Below are positions 26,432 to 35,006 of a stretch of 64,000 nt of DNA, piece after piece; the first letter of the stretch is position 1; each line of letters starts with the position of its first letter. The DNA comes from Chlorogloeopsis sp. ULAP01. Its GTDB lineage: Bacteria; Cyanobacteriota; Cyanobacteriia; Cyanobacteriales; Nostocaceae. The notes under the pieces are model-generated. The model made no database searches, had not been told where the DNA came from, and worked only from the letters and a program-made list of their open reading frames with translations. The translations under genes were made by a program, and so were the position numbers. The DNA lies in contig NZ_JAUDRH010000002.1 in NCBI RefSeq assembly GCF_030381805.1, positions 533,696-597,695 on the forward strand, in the 5' to 3' direction.

Positions 26432-26450
26432 GGTGGGCAAACAGCCCACC
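26432..26450. repeat. GGTGGGC palindrome
   Basis: GGTGGGC-AAACA-GCCCACC lies between the Coq4-like gene and the Spy-like gene. It lacks a T-run. A similar palindrome with a T-run serves as the tkt terminator at 41467-41492. Confidence 0.45.
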
Positions 26451-26470
26451 ATAGTGCTAGCTAAAGTAGA

Positions 26471-26923
26471 TTAGCGCGGTTTTGGCTGTGGTTGTTGTGG
26501 TTGCTGACGCTGTAAATTATTCTGGTATTCTTGTATTTTTTTCTTTTGATCAGCAGTTAAAACAGCTTCCATCCGTTGTTGCGACGACATCATGATTTTC
26601 CGCAATTCAGTTTGCTGCTGTGGAGTAAATTGTAGAGCAGCAAAAGCCTGTTGGGGAGGTGTACCTTGATTCATCGCAGTTTGAATTTGACTGCGTTGCT
26701 CTTTTGTCAGAACATTCTCAATCTGTTTGCGGACATCGGCACGAATTTTTTTAATTTGATCTTGTTGTTGAGCCGATAGTTGTAACCGCAATGGTTGCTG
26801 TTGCTGTTGTTGTATCTGTTGCTGTGGTGGTTGGTTTGTTTGTGCTTGAGTTGGGCGTAGGGGAACTGCTGTTAGACTTAGGGCGATAGCTCCAGCTATC
26901 AGTGTCAAATTTTTGAGCTTCAT
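26471..26923 (-). CDS. exported Spy/CpxP-like (LTxxQ) protein 1
   Basis: A 150-residue protein: signal peptide MKLKNLTLIAGAIALSLTAV ending near TQA, a Gln-rich stretch, then helices with LTxxQ-type motifs (LSAQQQDQIKKIRADVRKQI, NVLTKEQRSQIQ, QFTPQQQTELRKIM, AVLTADQKKKIQ). This fits the Spy/CpxP family of periplasmic chaperone-like or stress-sensing proteins. A Pro/Gln-rich tail (QPQQPQPKPR) ends it. It is a paralogue of the gene at 27443-27922 in the same orientation, 519 bases away. Expression is probably stress-induced, but its own upstream region lacks the inverted repeats found before the second copy. Confidence 0.8.
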   Translation of the reverse strand: MKLKNLTLIAGAIALSLTAVPLRPTQAQTNQPPQQQIQQQQQQPLRLQLSAQQQDQIKKIRADVRKQIENVLTKEQRSQIQTAMNQGTPPQQAFAALQFTPQQQTELRKIMMSSQQRMEAVLTADQKKKIQEYQNNLQRQQPQQPQPKPR

Positions 26924-27442
26924 TTATTGCCTCGCGGATTTCTCCCGTTTAATTTCACCATTATAGAAACTGATTACCCAATACCACGACCGGGAAATTT
27001 ACAAATGTGTTTCTGTAGTCCTGTGGTGAGGTTTTTGTTGCCTATACTGGTTGATTGATCGGATTTATTGCTTTGTTTGCGATTTTAATTGCGGTTTGCT
27101 TGGATACTATCCAGATAACCGTAATATAATTCTCTAGATTTTTGTATGTTCAGAATTACAAATAACTATGAATAATAATTTTAATATTTCTCATGCTACA
27201 CATACTACCCAGTCAGATCATTTTTACCTAGAATGTAGTCTAAAAAATTATCCATGAAATTCAGCCAGGAAAAGGTTAAAGGTTAAAGGGGAAGGAATTT
27301 AGCCAAAATGTACTCTCTTACCCTTTATCCTTTACCTATTTTCTGCAAGAAGCTTTAAAATTTGGAACAGATATTATTAAATACACATATCTATTCCAGT
27401 TACATTGTTTCAATAATTTGAAGAACCCTTGGCGTGAAGCGA
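26924..27442. other. intergenic region between the Spy-like genes
   Basis: No gene was seen in 519 bases. GGTTAAAGGTTAAAGG near 27284 faces CCTTTATCCTTTACC near 27322, giving an imperfect repeat-type hairpin. Confidence 0.4.
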
Positions 27443-27922
27443 TTAGGGATTGGAATTGTTATTTTGTTGACGGCGCGATCGCATATTTTGCCTATTTTGC
27501 CGGAACTCCTCTAATCTCTGTCTTTGCTCAGAAGTTAAGAGAGCTTCCATCTTAGATTTCTGTGTTTGCATGATTTGCCGCATTTGGTTTTTCTGTGCAT
27601 CAGTAAGATTTAGATTCCGCCATACTTGACGCTTTCCTTGACGGTTTTGTCTGGCAGTTTGCAGTTGTTCTCGCTGTTGTGGGGTAAGAATTCCCTCCAT
27701 TTGAGCTTGAGTCTCGCGGCGAATTTCTGCCATTTGAGCTTTTTGTGCATCTGTTAATCCTAAGCGATTAAATTTGCCCTCACCTTTGCGTGGAACTTGT
27801 GTTGGGGTTTGTGCTATTTGCATGGATGAGGAAGAAATTGTTTCTGCTTTGACTGCAAAAGGTATGGCAGTTAAACTCAAGGCAAAAGCACTAGCAATTA
27901 GTGATAATCTTTTAAGTTGCAT
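27443..27922 (-). CDS. exported Spy/CpxP-like (LTxxQ) protein 2
   Basis: A 159-residue protein with a signal peptide (MQLKRLSLIASAFALSLTAI through AVKAE) and repeated LTxxQ/LTDAQ motifs: LGLTDAQKAQMAEIRRETQA, GILTPQQREQLQ, LNLTDAQKNQMRQIMQTQKS and ALLTSEQRQRLEE. It ends in an Arg/Asn/Gln-rich tail. It is the second of two related genes here. It is divergent from a histidine kinase/response regulator operon, 225 bases apart, with a clear inverted repeat in the spacer. This echoes the cpxP-cpxRA layout, although the regulator here is NarL-type rather than OmpR-type. Confidence 0.82.
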   Translation of the reverse strand: MQLKRLSLIASAFALSLTAIPFAVKAETISSSSMQIAQTPTQVPRKGEGKFNRLGLTDAQKAQMAEIRRETQAQMEGILTPQQREQLQTARQNRQGKRQVWRNLNLTDAQKNQMRQIMQTQKSKMEALLTSEQRQRLEEFRQNRQNMRSRRQQNNNSNP

Positions 27923-27971
27923 TTAGGTTCCCCTGTGTTTTTAATTTCTTCTCTCCATCCTAGAGATAGAT

Positions 27972-28025
27972 GCATACTATGCACATGAGTATAAAGTCAT
28001 GTATGCATCCATGACTGAAGTCATG
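27972..28025. promoter_or_regulatory. inverted repeats in the divergent Spy-like/kinase promoter
   Basis: AGTCATG-N8-CATGACT (27995-28016) is a perfect 7-bp inverted repeat, with a third AGTCATG at 28019-28025. GCATACTATGC (27972-27982) is a further perfect palindrome. Spaced inverted heptamers are usual targets of NarL-family regulators, and such a regulator is encoded next door. Confidence 0.5.
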
Positions 28026-28147
28026 TTTTTAATATGAGACTTGTAAACAGTTTTAAACTTAGTTTAAATTTAAAATTTAAGTAGTGAAAAATTTTAAAAT
28101 AAGTTTAGTTTACAAGCACAAATAATTTAATAGGCAGGTATATTTCT

Positions 28148-29377
28148 GTGAGTCGTCCTATTTCAATTTTTAATCATCCCTTTCGTTTTTTACTTTATTT
28201 AGAATGGATACTACTGAGTTTTGCTGCTTTGAGCGCTGTAATACCGCCTCCTTTTCGGCGTTTACCTACCAGATTCACCGAACTCACAATTTGTTCTCTA
28301 ATTATTTTTGGTTTAATGGGCTTAAGATTGCCCCAAAGAAATCAATTTGTTAAAGTTATTTACACAGCAATAGAAATATTTTTAATAGTTATTACTAGTT
28401 TTTTTGGTGGAATTACATCTAGAATTTTTCCATTTTTATACTTAATTTTAGTAACTCGAAGTTGCTTAATTTTCCAAATACAAGGTCGTTTGGTAATTAC
28501 TGCTTTATCTTTTATTTTTTTCTTGCTGGCATTAAGACGAAGATTTGACCGCATTCCCTCATCACCAACCGAACAAGAACGATTTTTATTTTTCAGTTTT
28601 AATTTCGCGGTCATGTTCGGATTATCTTTAATATTTGTATTGCTATTAATGAATACTGTCTTATCTGAACGAAAAAGCCGAGAAGAACTAGCAATTGCTA
28701 ATGACAAACTTCGTCAGTATGCTTTACGAATTGAAAGCCAAGCTACTTTAGAAGAACGTAATCGCATTGCTCGTGAAATCCATGACTCATTGGGACATTC
28801 TCTCACAGCTTTAAATCTGCAATTAGAAACAGCCTTAAAACTTTGGCAATCCCAACCAGAAAAAGCTCAAACTTTTCTAACAAGAGCAAAAGAACTCGCT
28901 TCCAAATCACTACAAGATGTGCGGCAGTCTGTTTCTGCAATACGTTCTCATCCTTTGCAAGAACAATCTCTAGAGCAGGCAATAGCAGGACTTGCAGAAA
29001 ATATGCAGCGTGCAATTGGAGTTTCTCCAAATTGTAAAATTGACTTGGTTTTCCCCATCTCCTCTGAGATTACTACTCCTATTTACCGAATTATTCAAGA
29101 GTCTTTCACAAATATTTGCAAACATTCTCAAGCTACAGAAGTTACACTGGAACTAACAACGACAAATACAAATTTACACTTGATAATTAAAAATAATGGC
29201 AAAGGTTTTGATTTAGGACAAAATACAACTGGTTTTGGACTGAAAAGTATGCGCGATCGCACATTAGCATTAGGAGGAAAATTTAATATCAATAGTACTC
29301 CTGAAAATGGTTGCCAAATTATAGTTGATATTCCCTTAATGAGTGGAAAAAATGATAAAAGTGCTGCTAGTAGATGA
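28148..29377 (+). CDS. sensor histidine kinase, NarL/DesK type (HisKA_3)
   Basis: A 409-residue kinase. The N-terminal ~180 residues carry about six membrane helices without a large periplasmic domain (YLEWILLSFAALSAVIP, FLIVITSFFGGI, FVLLLMNTV). A coiled linker leads to the HisKA_3 H-box ERNRIAREIHDSLGHSLTAL with the phospho-accepting His. The ATPase domain has an N-box (IIQESFTNICKHSQA) and a G-box (GFGLKSMRDR). It resembles DesK/LiaS-type sensors, which read membrane or envelope state. The start is GTG 28148. The 3' end overlaps the response regulator gene, so the two are translationally coupled. Confidence 0.9.
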   Translation: MSRPISIFNHPFRFLLYLEWILLSFAALSAVIPPPFRRLPTRFTELTICSLIIFGLMGLRLPQRNQFVKVIYTAIEIFLIVITSFFGGITSRIFPFLYLILVTRSCLIFQIQGRLVITALSFIFFLLALRRRFDRIPSSPTEQERFLFFSFNFAVMFGLSLIFVLLLMNTVLSERKSREELAIANDKLRQYALRIESQATLEERNRIAREIHDSLGHSLTALNLQLETALKLWQSQPEKAQTFLTRAKELASKSLQDVRQSVSAIRSHPLQEQSLEQAIAGLAENMQRAIGVSPNCKIDLVFPISSEITTPIYRIIQESFTNICKHSQATEVTLELTTTNTNLHLIIKNNGKGFDLGQNTTGFGLKSMRDRTLALGGKFNINSTPENGCQIIVDIPLMSGKNDKSAASR

Positions 29378-30011
29378 TCAACATTTAATTCGTCAGGGAT
29401 TAAAAACTTTACTAGAACTCGAAGCAGATTTAGAAATCGTTGGGGAAGCAGAAAATGGAGAAAGCGCTCTGAAGTTAATTGCAGAAGTACATCCAGATGT
29501 AGTACTGATGGATATTAGAATGCCTGTTATGGATGGGGTAGCAACAACGCGAGAAATTCAGAGGCTTTTTTCTGGTATCAAAGTTTTGGTGTTAACTACT
29601 TTTGATGATGACGAATATGTCACAGCAGCCCTACAAAATGGAGCAATGGGCTATTTGCTTAAAGATACTCCTTCAGAAGAATTAGCTTTTGCAATCCGTG
29701 CAGTTTTTAAAGGATATACTCAACTAGGGCCAGGAATAGTAAAAAAGCTTTTAACTCACTTTTCATCAAATGGAGTAATTGACTCACCGCCCCCACCTAG
29801 TTTGGCTGAACTCACTCCCAGAGAAAAAGAGGTTTTACGGTTAATTGCTATTGGCGCTACGAATAAAGAAATAGCTCAACGACTTTATATTTCTGAAGGA
29901 ACTGTCAAAAATCACGTGACGAATATTTTGAATCGTTTAAATTTACGCGATCGCACCCAAGCAGCAATTTTTGCTAATTCGTTTTTATCCTATTTAGAAA
30001 ACTCTAATTAA
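29352..30011 (+). CDS. NarL/FixJ-family response regulator
   Basis: A ~219-residue regulator. The receiver domain starts MIKVLLVDDQHLIRQGLKTL and has the phospho-accepting Asp in HPDVVLMDIRMPVMDG. The LuxR-type helix-turn-helix is LTPREKEVLRLIAIGATNKE followed by IAQRLYISEGTVKNHVTNIL. The frame is open from GTG 29343, but ATG 29352 fits the family start. It overlaps the kinase gene by 26 bases. It probably controls the divergent Spy-like gene through the inverted heptamers at 27995-28025, an inference from position. Confidence 0.92.
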   Translation: MIKVLLVDDQHLIRQGLKTLLELEADLEIVGEAENGESALKLIAEVHPDVVLMDIRMPVMDGVATTREIQRLFSGIKVLVLTTFDDDEYVTAALQNGAMGYLLKDTPSEELAFAIRAVFKGYTQLGPGIVKKLLTHFSSNGVIDSPPPPSLAELTPREKEVLRLIAIGATNKEIAQRLYISEGTVKNHVTNILNRLNLRDRTQAAIFANSFLSYLENSN

Positions 30012-30024
30012 ACTTCGCTATTGG

Positions 30025-30342
30025 CTATTTTTGTCTCAAAGTTGACATAACTTGTAGAGTTACATCCTTACCACCTCTGAAATTAGTAAAAATAGACTGG
30101 ATTGTGTAGATGATACCCCACGGTATTCCCCACCAACCTAAAAATACTGAAATTAACGTATATTTAATGCTTTTTATCAAAGCTACTTCACCATATTTAA
30201 TAAAGTAAATATTGGAACTCCGTTTAAAAGTTAAAATTACTATAGAAAAGCAGTAAAGGAAAACAACAAATTTAGCACCTTTAGAGAGCTCCTGATAAAC
30301 TTCTTCTACGCTCATTCCTTCTAAGCCAATTATTTTCGTCAT
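30025..30342 (-). CDS. small membrane protein of unknown function, 105 aa
   Basis: Two membrane segments are visible (FVVFLYCFSIVILTF and YTLISVFLGWWGIPWGIIYT). The GWWGIPWGIIYTIQSIFTNF block resembles a motif I recall in other cyanobacterial small membrane proteins, annotated as hypothetical. A short soluble N-terminus has GLEGMSVEEVYQEL. It converges with the response regulator gene, with only 13 bases between the stops, and is followed in the same direction by nothing within its operon. No function is proposed. Confidence 0.65.
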   Translation of the reverse strand: MTKIIGLEGMSVEEVYQELSKGAKFVVFLYCFSIVILTFKRSSNIYFIKYGEVALIKSIKYTLISVFLGWWGIPWGIIYTIQSIFTNFRGGKDVTLQVMSTLRQK

Positions 30343-30364
30343 TTACCTCTCACTTTTTTTACAC

Positions 30365-30790
30365 CTAAGTAAATAACTTCAAGCAATCTTCTCTCAAAAC
30401 TCCTTTGACAACTTTAATTTCTTTAAAGGATTTAGCAATTACTTCCTCGCAAGATATAGTAATTTGAGATTGATTAACTGAAATTAAATCCTCAATGGAA
30501 GCACCATAAACTATTTTTGATATACCTGCCCAAATACAAGCAGTTGCACACATCGGGCATGGTTCACCTGTTGTATATATTGTGTAACCCTCTAAATTAG
30601 GAGTTTTCAGTTTACCTGTCAAACTTCTAATCGCGTTTATTTCTGCATGAGCTGATGGGTCGCTGTCTCTTTTGACAGTATTATATGCTACAGCAACTAC
30701 TATATCATCTTTGCTAATTACCGCACCATAAGGAGCATCTCCTTTTTTAGCTTCTTCTAAAGCCAGGTGCATAAAATCTTCTGGAGTCAT
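30365..30790 (-). CDS. nucleoside/CMP-dCMP deaminase family protein
   Basis: A 141-residue zinc deaminase. The catalytic motif HAEINAI supplies a zinc His and the proton-shuttling Glu, and EPCPMCATACIWAGISKIVYG supplies PCxxC zinc cysteines. It is close to guanine deaminase and TadA-like small deaminases, which hydrolyse exocyclic amino groups of bases. The substrate (guanine, cytosine or a tRNA adenosine) cannot be settled. It reads toward the small membrane-protein gene, 22 bases before it, so the two may be co-transcribed. The cytoplasmic location is clear, since no signal is present. Confidence 0.85.
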   Translation of the reverse strand: MTPEDFMHLALEEAKKGDAPYGAVISKDDIVVAVAYNTVKRDSDPSAHAEINAIRSLTGKLKTPNLEGYTIYTTGEPCPMCATACIWAGISKIVYGASIEDLISVNQSQITISCEEVIAKSFKEIKVVKGVLREDCLKLFT

Positions 30791-30883
30791 AAGATAATAA
30801 AGATTGAAAGTGTATAAGTATTAAGATTATTGTATTTTAAATCTAATCTCTGCGAATGCATTGAAAAAGAACAGGTATTAAAT

Positions 30884-31657
30884 ATGCTACTTCTCAGGGA
30901 AAAAACGGCATTTTACTTAAAAGATTTAGAAACACCAGTAGGTAAAACGATTAATTTAACGATTGCGGGGCTGGTTTTACTGTCATCAATAATTTTTGTA
31001 GCAGAAACATATCAAATTCCTGATACTGTCAGATTTAACTTAAATACAATAGATACTATAATTTTGATTATTTTTGCACTAGAATATTTCCTCAGATTAT
31101 GGAGTTCAGATAATAAAATAAAATATATATTTAGTTTTTATGGTTTGATAGACTTAATGGCAATTGCGCCATATTTTTTTGGAGTGATCGATATTAGTTT
31201 CATTCGTTTATTACGGTGGTTTAGAATCTTGCGTTTGCTAAGGTTTATCGATAGAAAATTTTTGTTTGGAATCAGCAGTGATGATGGAGTTATTTTTGCC
31301 AGGATATTATTTACTTTATTCGCAATTATATTTGTATATTCTGGCTTGATTTATCAAGTTGAACATCCAGTCAATCCAAAAGTTTTCGTTACTTTTTTGG
31401 ATGCTTTTTATTTTTCAATTGTAACAATGACGACAGTAGGGTTTGGCGATGTTACTCCTGTTTCAGAATTAGGACGCTTACTAACAGTTTTAATGATTCT
31501 GACAGGTATTGCGTTAATTCCTTGGCAAGTAGGTGATTTGATTAAACGATTAGTCAAAACTGCCAATCAGGTAGAAACTGTCTGTCTTGGATGTGGTTTG
31601 GCTTTCCACGATGCAGATGCCAAATTTTGCAAGATTTGTGGTACAAAGTTGAATTAG
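30884..31657 (+). CDS. voltage-gated-type potassium channel with C-terminal zinc ribbon
   Basis: A 257-residue channel subunit from ATG 30884 (MLLLREKTAFYLK); the open frame from TTG 30830 has no support. Six membrane helices are visible, with an S4-like basic helix, FIRLLRWFRILRLLRFIDRK. The pore helix and selectivity filter are FSIVTMTTVGFGDVTPVS (TVGFGD, K+-selective). After S6 the last ~25 residues contain two CxxC pairs (CLGCGLAFHD, FCKICGTKLN), a small zinc ribbon on the cytoplasmic side. Such a tail is uncommon for a Kv channel and could bind metal or mediate assembly. It is divergent from the deaminase. Confidence 0.88.
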   Translation: MLLLREKTAFYLKDLETPVGKTINLTIAGLVLLSSIIFVAETYQIPDTVRFNLNTIDTIILIIFALEYFLRLWSSDNKIKYIFSFYGLIDLMAIAPYFFGVIDISFIRLLRWFRILRLLRFIDRKFLFGISSDDGVIFARILFTLFAIIFVYSGLIYQVEHPVNPKVFVTFLDAFYFSIVTMTTVGFGDVTPVSELGRLLTVLMILTGIALIPWQVGDLIKRLVKTANQVETVCLGCGLAFHDADAKFCKICGTKLN

Positions 31658-31741
31658 TAATGGGCTAAGTGACAAAAATACCATTTCTTGGTAATAATTT
31701 TTTATGACTTTAGTGAGAGATGCTGTTTGCTAATTGAGTGT

Positions 31742-32416
31742 ATGTTGGACAAGAAAAGCCAGAATTCATCTACCCGTAAAATGCACTCATTCCGTTTTCT
31801 CCTCTACTTACTGGCTGTTACTTTCATAAGTGTTGGTTATAATTTTATACTTCGTGCAACGGCAAAGTCAGAAGATGACTTAAAAAATGTTCAACTATCT
31901 GCCACTAAGATTCGGGAATTTAAGATTTCACAAGTGCCTACTCCTAGTGTTCAATTTCCTAAGAACATATTCCTCAAAGTTAAACTTTCAGAAATTGGAT
32001 GTGAGAAAATTCAAGTTCAGGAAAATGAGTATTTAACAATCATCACCCTGCCAGCTGATCTTGTATTTAACTCTGATGAAAATAAAATTCGTCCACAAGC
32101 AGAGAAAACACTGCGTCAAGTTAGTCAGGCAATAAATAATCGCTATCCAGATACGTGGTTGCAAATTTTAGGACATACTGACTCTATAGGCAGTAGAATC
32201 GAGAATCTCAAGTTATCAGAACAGCGTGTCACGGCATTACAACAGTGGTTAAGTCAAAAAGGTGGTGTCAAAATTTCCTTAATGACAAAGGAAGGTTACG
32301 GCGAAACTCAGCCTATTGCACCTAATACTAAATCTGATGGTTCTGATAACCCAAAAGGACGGCAAAAAAACCGTCGCATAGAAATTGTGGTTCAAAAGCA
32401 AGCAAATCAAGTTTAA
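31742..32416 (+). CDS. OmpA-family outer-membrane/peptidoglycan-binding protein
   Basis: From ATG 31742 (MLDKKSQNSS) the protein has 224 residues: a single hydrophobic segment (FRFLLYLLAVTFISVGYNFI) as signal or anchor, a linker, and a C-terminal OmpA domain (residues ~105-222). Its peptidoglycan-binding motif is seen in LGHTDSIGSRIENLKLSEQR followed by GYGETQPIAPN and RRIEIVV. It would bind peptidoglycan from the periplasm. The frame is open from TTG 31688, which is unlikely to be used. It begins a run of envelope or exported genes on this strand reaching 36.9 kb. Confidence 0.85.
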   Translation: MLDKKSQNSSTRKMHSFRFLLYLLAVTFISVGYNFILRATAKSEDDLKNVQLSATKIREFKISQVPTPSVQFPKNIFLKVKLSEIGCEKIQVQENEYLTIITLPADLVFNSDENKIRPQAEKTLRQVSQAINNRYPDTWLQILGHTDSIGSRIENLKLSEQRVTALQQWLSQKGGVKISLMTKEGYGETQPIAPNTKSDGSDNPKGRQKNRRIEIVVQKQANQV

Positions 32417-32611
32417 CTGGTACAAACAGACTAGGAAGCAGGGAAAAGAGATTTGCGTAAATTCGTTATCGGATGAATTACACCGACGTCTGAGTACTAA
32501 AACGACAGAGAAAGGCTAGATTACAGAAATTTTTCAGTAATTTAAGGAATCCTTCGCTACCAAATCGGAGTGTTAGCGGTAGGATGTCTATGTCTTTTTT
32601 ACAGTATAAAT

Positions 32612-34192
32612 ATGTCTGAAACTATTTACGTAAATCCAGGGATTGGTAATGATACTGCTGTTGGTAGCCAACAAGCACCTTTAAAAACTATTACGCAAGC
32701 TCTTAAAAAAGCTACCTCCGGTACGCAAATTCAATTAGCAGATGGTACTTATAATGCTGTCAGTGGTGAAGTATTTCCCTTATCAGTTCCCGGTGGAGTC
32801 TCCATCATAGGTAATGAAGCAAATAAGGGTAGCGGTATATTTATTGAAGGCAGTGGCGAATACCTCAGCCGTACTTTCGCCCGTCAAAATGTCACATTTG
32901 TGTTTGCCAACGGTTCCCAACTCCAGGGAGTGACGGTAACAAATTCAGCTATCCGTGGTAGTGGCGTCTGGATAGAATCAACTAGCCCTACTGTTGCAAA
33001 TTGTACTTTTAGGCAGTGCAAACGAGAAGGGGTTTTTGTCACTGGTGAAGCTAATCCAGTTATCCGCGATAATCAATTTACGGAAAACGTTGCCAATGGT
33101 ATGGCGATCGCCAAGAATGCCCAAGGCGAAATTAGAGGTAATACTTGCTTCAACACGGGTTTTGGTATTGCTATTAGTGATAGTGCTTCCCCGAAACTTA
33201 CAGACAACAAAATTTACGAAAATCGTTCTGGGATTGTCATTTCTGGTGATGCCCGCCCGGTGTTGCGAAATAATATATGCGAAAAAAATATTCAAGATGG
33301 TTTGACAGTAATTGTGAATGCATTACCAGATATTGGTAGTACTAATAACCCAGGGGGTAATATCTTCCGTAATAATGGTCAATTTGATATTCAAAATGCT
33401 ACATCAAATAAGTTGGTTTCTGTTGGAAATCAAATAGATCCTGCAAAAGTCAAAGGTAGTATTGAGTTTGCTGATAATCAAGTTCCTACTCCCATCCCAA
33501 CTCCTTCACCAAATCCTACACCCACGCCGTTACCCAACCCCACTCCTTCACCAGTTCCGACACCAGAACCAGAACCAATACCTGAACCTACACCCATACC
33601 AATACCCAGCGTTAGTGAATTAACTGATATTAAAGGTCATTGGGCTGCTGCTTTTATTCAGGAATTAGTCAAATTAGATATTATTAAAGGTTTTCCTGAT
33701 CGCACATTTAAACCCGATGCAACAATGACACGGGCGCAATATGCGGCATTACTGGTAAAAGCTTTCAATCCAGCAGCCAAAAGGCAAGTAATCAAATTCA
33801 AGGATGTAGCGGAGAATTTCTGGGCATATAAGGTAATTGAGCAAGCATATCAAGGACAATTCCTTTCTGGTTATCCTGATAACACTTTTCACCCCAACGA
33901 AAACATTCAACGCGTGCAAGTCATTGTTTCTCTAGTAAATGGATTGGGGCTAACTACTAGTGCTAATAAAGTCATAAAACTCTACGACGATCAGGCGAAA
34001 ATTCCTAACTATGCCAAGGATGAAGTAGCTACTGCCACTCAAAAACAGATAATTGTCAACTATCCAAAACTTAACCTACTCAACCCCACCCGCGAAGCTA
34101 CACGCGCAGAGGTGGCAGCGATGGTGTATCAAGCATTAGTTGCTGCTAATCGTGTAGCAGCGATAGATTTACCTTATATTGTGGCTGCTTAA
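32612..34192 (+). CDS. DUF1565 beta-helix protein with C-terminal SLH domains
   Basis: From ATG 32612 (MSETIYVNPGIGND) the product has 526 residues. Residues ~1-270 form a right-handed parallel beta-helix (DUF1565 type; repeated short strands such as NVTFVFANGSQLQGVTVTNS). A Pro/Thr linker follows (PIPTPSPNPTPTPLPNPTPS). The last ~180 residues are S-layer homology units (LTDIKGHWAAAFIQELVKLD, FPDRTFKPDATMTRAQYAAL, FKDVAENFWAYKVIEQAYQG). SLH domains in cyanobacteria bind cell-wall polymers. No classical signal peptide follows the ATG. The upstream in-frame GTG (32570) would add MLAVGCLCLFYSIN, which is short and poorly placed for translation. Confidence 0.88.
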   Translation: MSETIYVNPGIGNDTAVGSQQAPLKTITQALKKATSGTQIQLADGTYNAVSGEVFPLSVPGGVSIIGNEANKGSGIFIEGSGEYLSRTFARQNVTFVFANGSQLQGVTVTNSAIRGSGVWIESTSPTVANCTFRQCKREGVFVTGEANPVIRDNQFTENVANGMAIAKNAQGEIRGNTCFNTGFGIAISDSASPKLTDNKIYENRSGIVISGDARPVLRNNICEKNIQDGLTVIVNALPDIGSTNNPGGNIFRNNGQFDIQNATSNKLVSVGNQIDPAKVKGSIEFADNQVPTPIPTPSPNPTPTPLPNPTPSPVPTPEPEPIPEPTPIPIPSVSELTDIKGHWAAAFIQELVKLDIIKGFPDRTFKPDATMTRAQYAALLVKAFNPAAKRQVIKFKDVAENFWAYKVIEQAYQGQFLSGYPDNTFHPNENIQRVQVIVSLVNGLGLTTSANKVIKLYDDQAKIPNYAKDEVATATQKQIIVNYPKLNLLNPTREATRAEVAAMVYQALVAANRVAAIDLPYIVAA

Positions 34193-34614
34193 TTTTTAAT
34201 ATTTGTTGGGTGGGCAGCTTGCCTGCCCTATATGCGATCGCAAAGCAGAATAACATCAGCTATCTGTGTTGATTATCTTCTACAAACTGCTATTTGAAAT
34301 AAAGCAAAAAGAAGCATCCCTCCTAAGATAGATAATTTTTTGTGGCAAATCCTTAAGTTAACTACGAAGTTTTAAATCCTAAATTAACTAACAGTTTTAT
34401 CACCAACATAATTTTTATAAATATCAAAAGCTCTAGTATAAAGCAGCAAATAATCATATAATGAAATGTTAGTTGATGCTTGTAGTAATTATTACTGCAT
34501 TTATTTAGATTTACGGTTTTTAAGTGAGGTAGATTAAAAAGTTTAAGCTTTTCCTTTAACTTTTCGGTTTACCTTGTCAAAGAAACTTGGCGAACTATTA
34601 GGTATCAAAGAATA
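34193..34614. other. AT-rich intergenic region
   Basis: A GGGCAG/CTGCCC hairpin (34212-34228) lies soon after the SLH gene without a T-run. The remaining ~380 bases are AT-rich with no recognised element. Confidence 0.4.
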
Positions 34615-34836
34615 ATGTTTAAACGTCGCACAATACTAGCTGGTCTAACTGTGCTTGGCTTAACATTGGCCGTTAGTACACAAGTCTACGGACAATCCAC
34701 TAGCGGGCCAGAAGCTTGGGAGAATGTCTATAACGAGGCGGTTGCTGGGGCAACAACGACAATTACAGCTTCGATTTTAAACATAGTATTTAACCTGCTA
34801 ACATTCCTTAACTTGGCAGGTTTTTGGGGCGGTTAA
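34615..34836 (+). CDS. small exported peptide, 73 aa, unknown
   Basis: The protein starts MFKRRTILAGLTVLGLTLAV and has a signal peptide ending near QVYGQ. The remaining ~46 residues are STSGPEAWENVYNEAVAGAT plus TTITASILNIVFNLLTFLN and LAGFWGG: one acidic turn and a strongly hydrophobic C-terminal helix with no charge. The signal peptide resembles that of the larger gene 170 bases downstream (MFKPRAIFSALAA ... GTQIYKQ), so the two may be related in origin. It could be a small membrane-inserted or secreted peptide. I recognise no family. Ribosome-binding signals are weak. Confidence 0.55.
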   Translation: MFKRRTILAGLTVLGLTLAVSTQVYGQSTSGPEAWENVYNEAVAGATTTITASILNIVFNLLTFLNLAGFWGG

Positions 34837-35006
34837 CCCTCTATCTCATACTCAAACAGAGAAAGAGTCTAAATAGGACTTCTGCAATTTGATTTTTTGA
34901 TAATTCCTGCGCCTGCGATCGCGATCGCTTGACTATATCTCTAACTTCAATGGCGCAGATTATCCCATAGCCAAATATTCCATAACCCGTGAGGAGTTTT
35001 CTTTCT

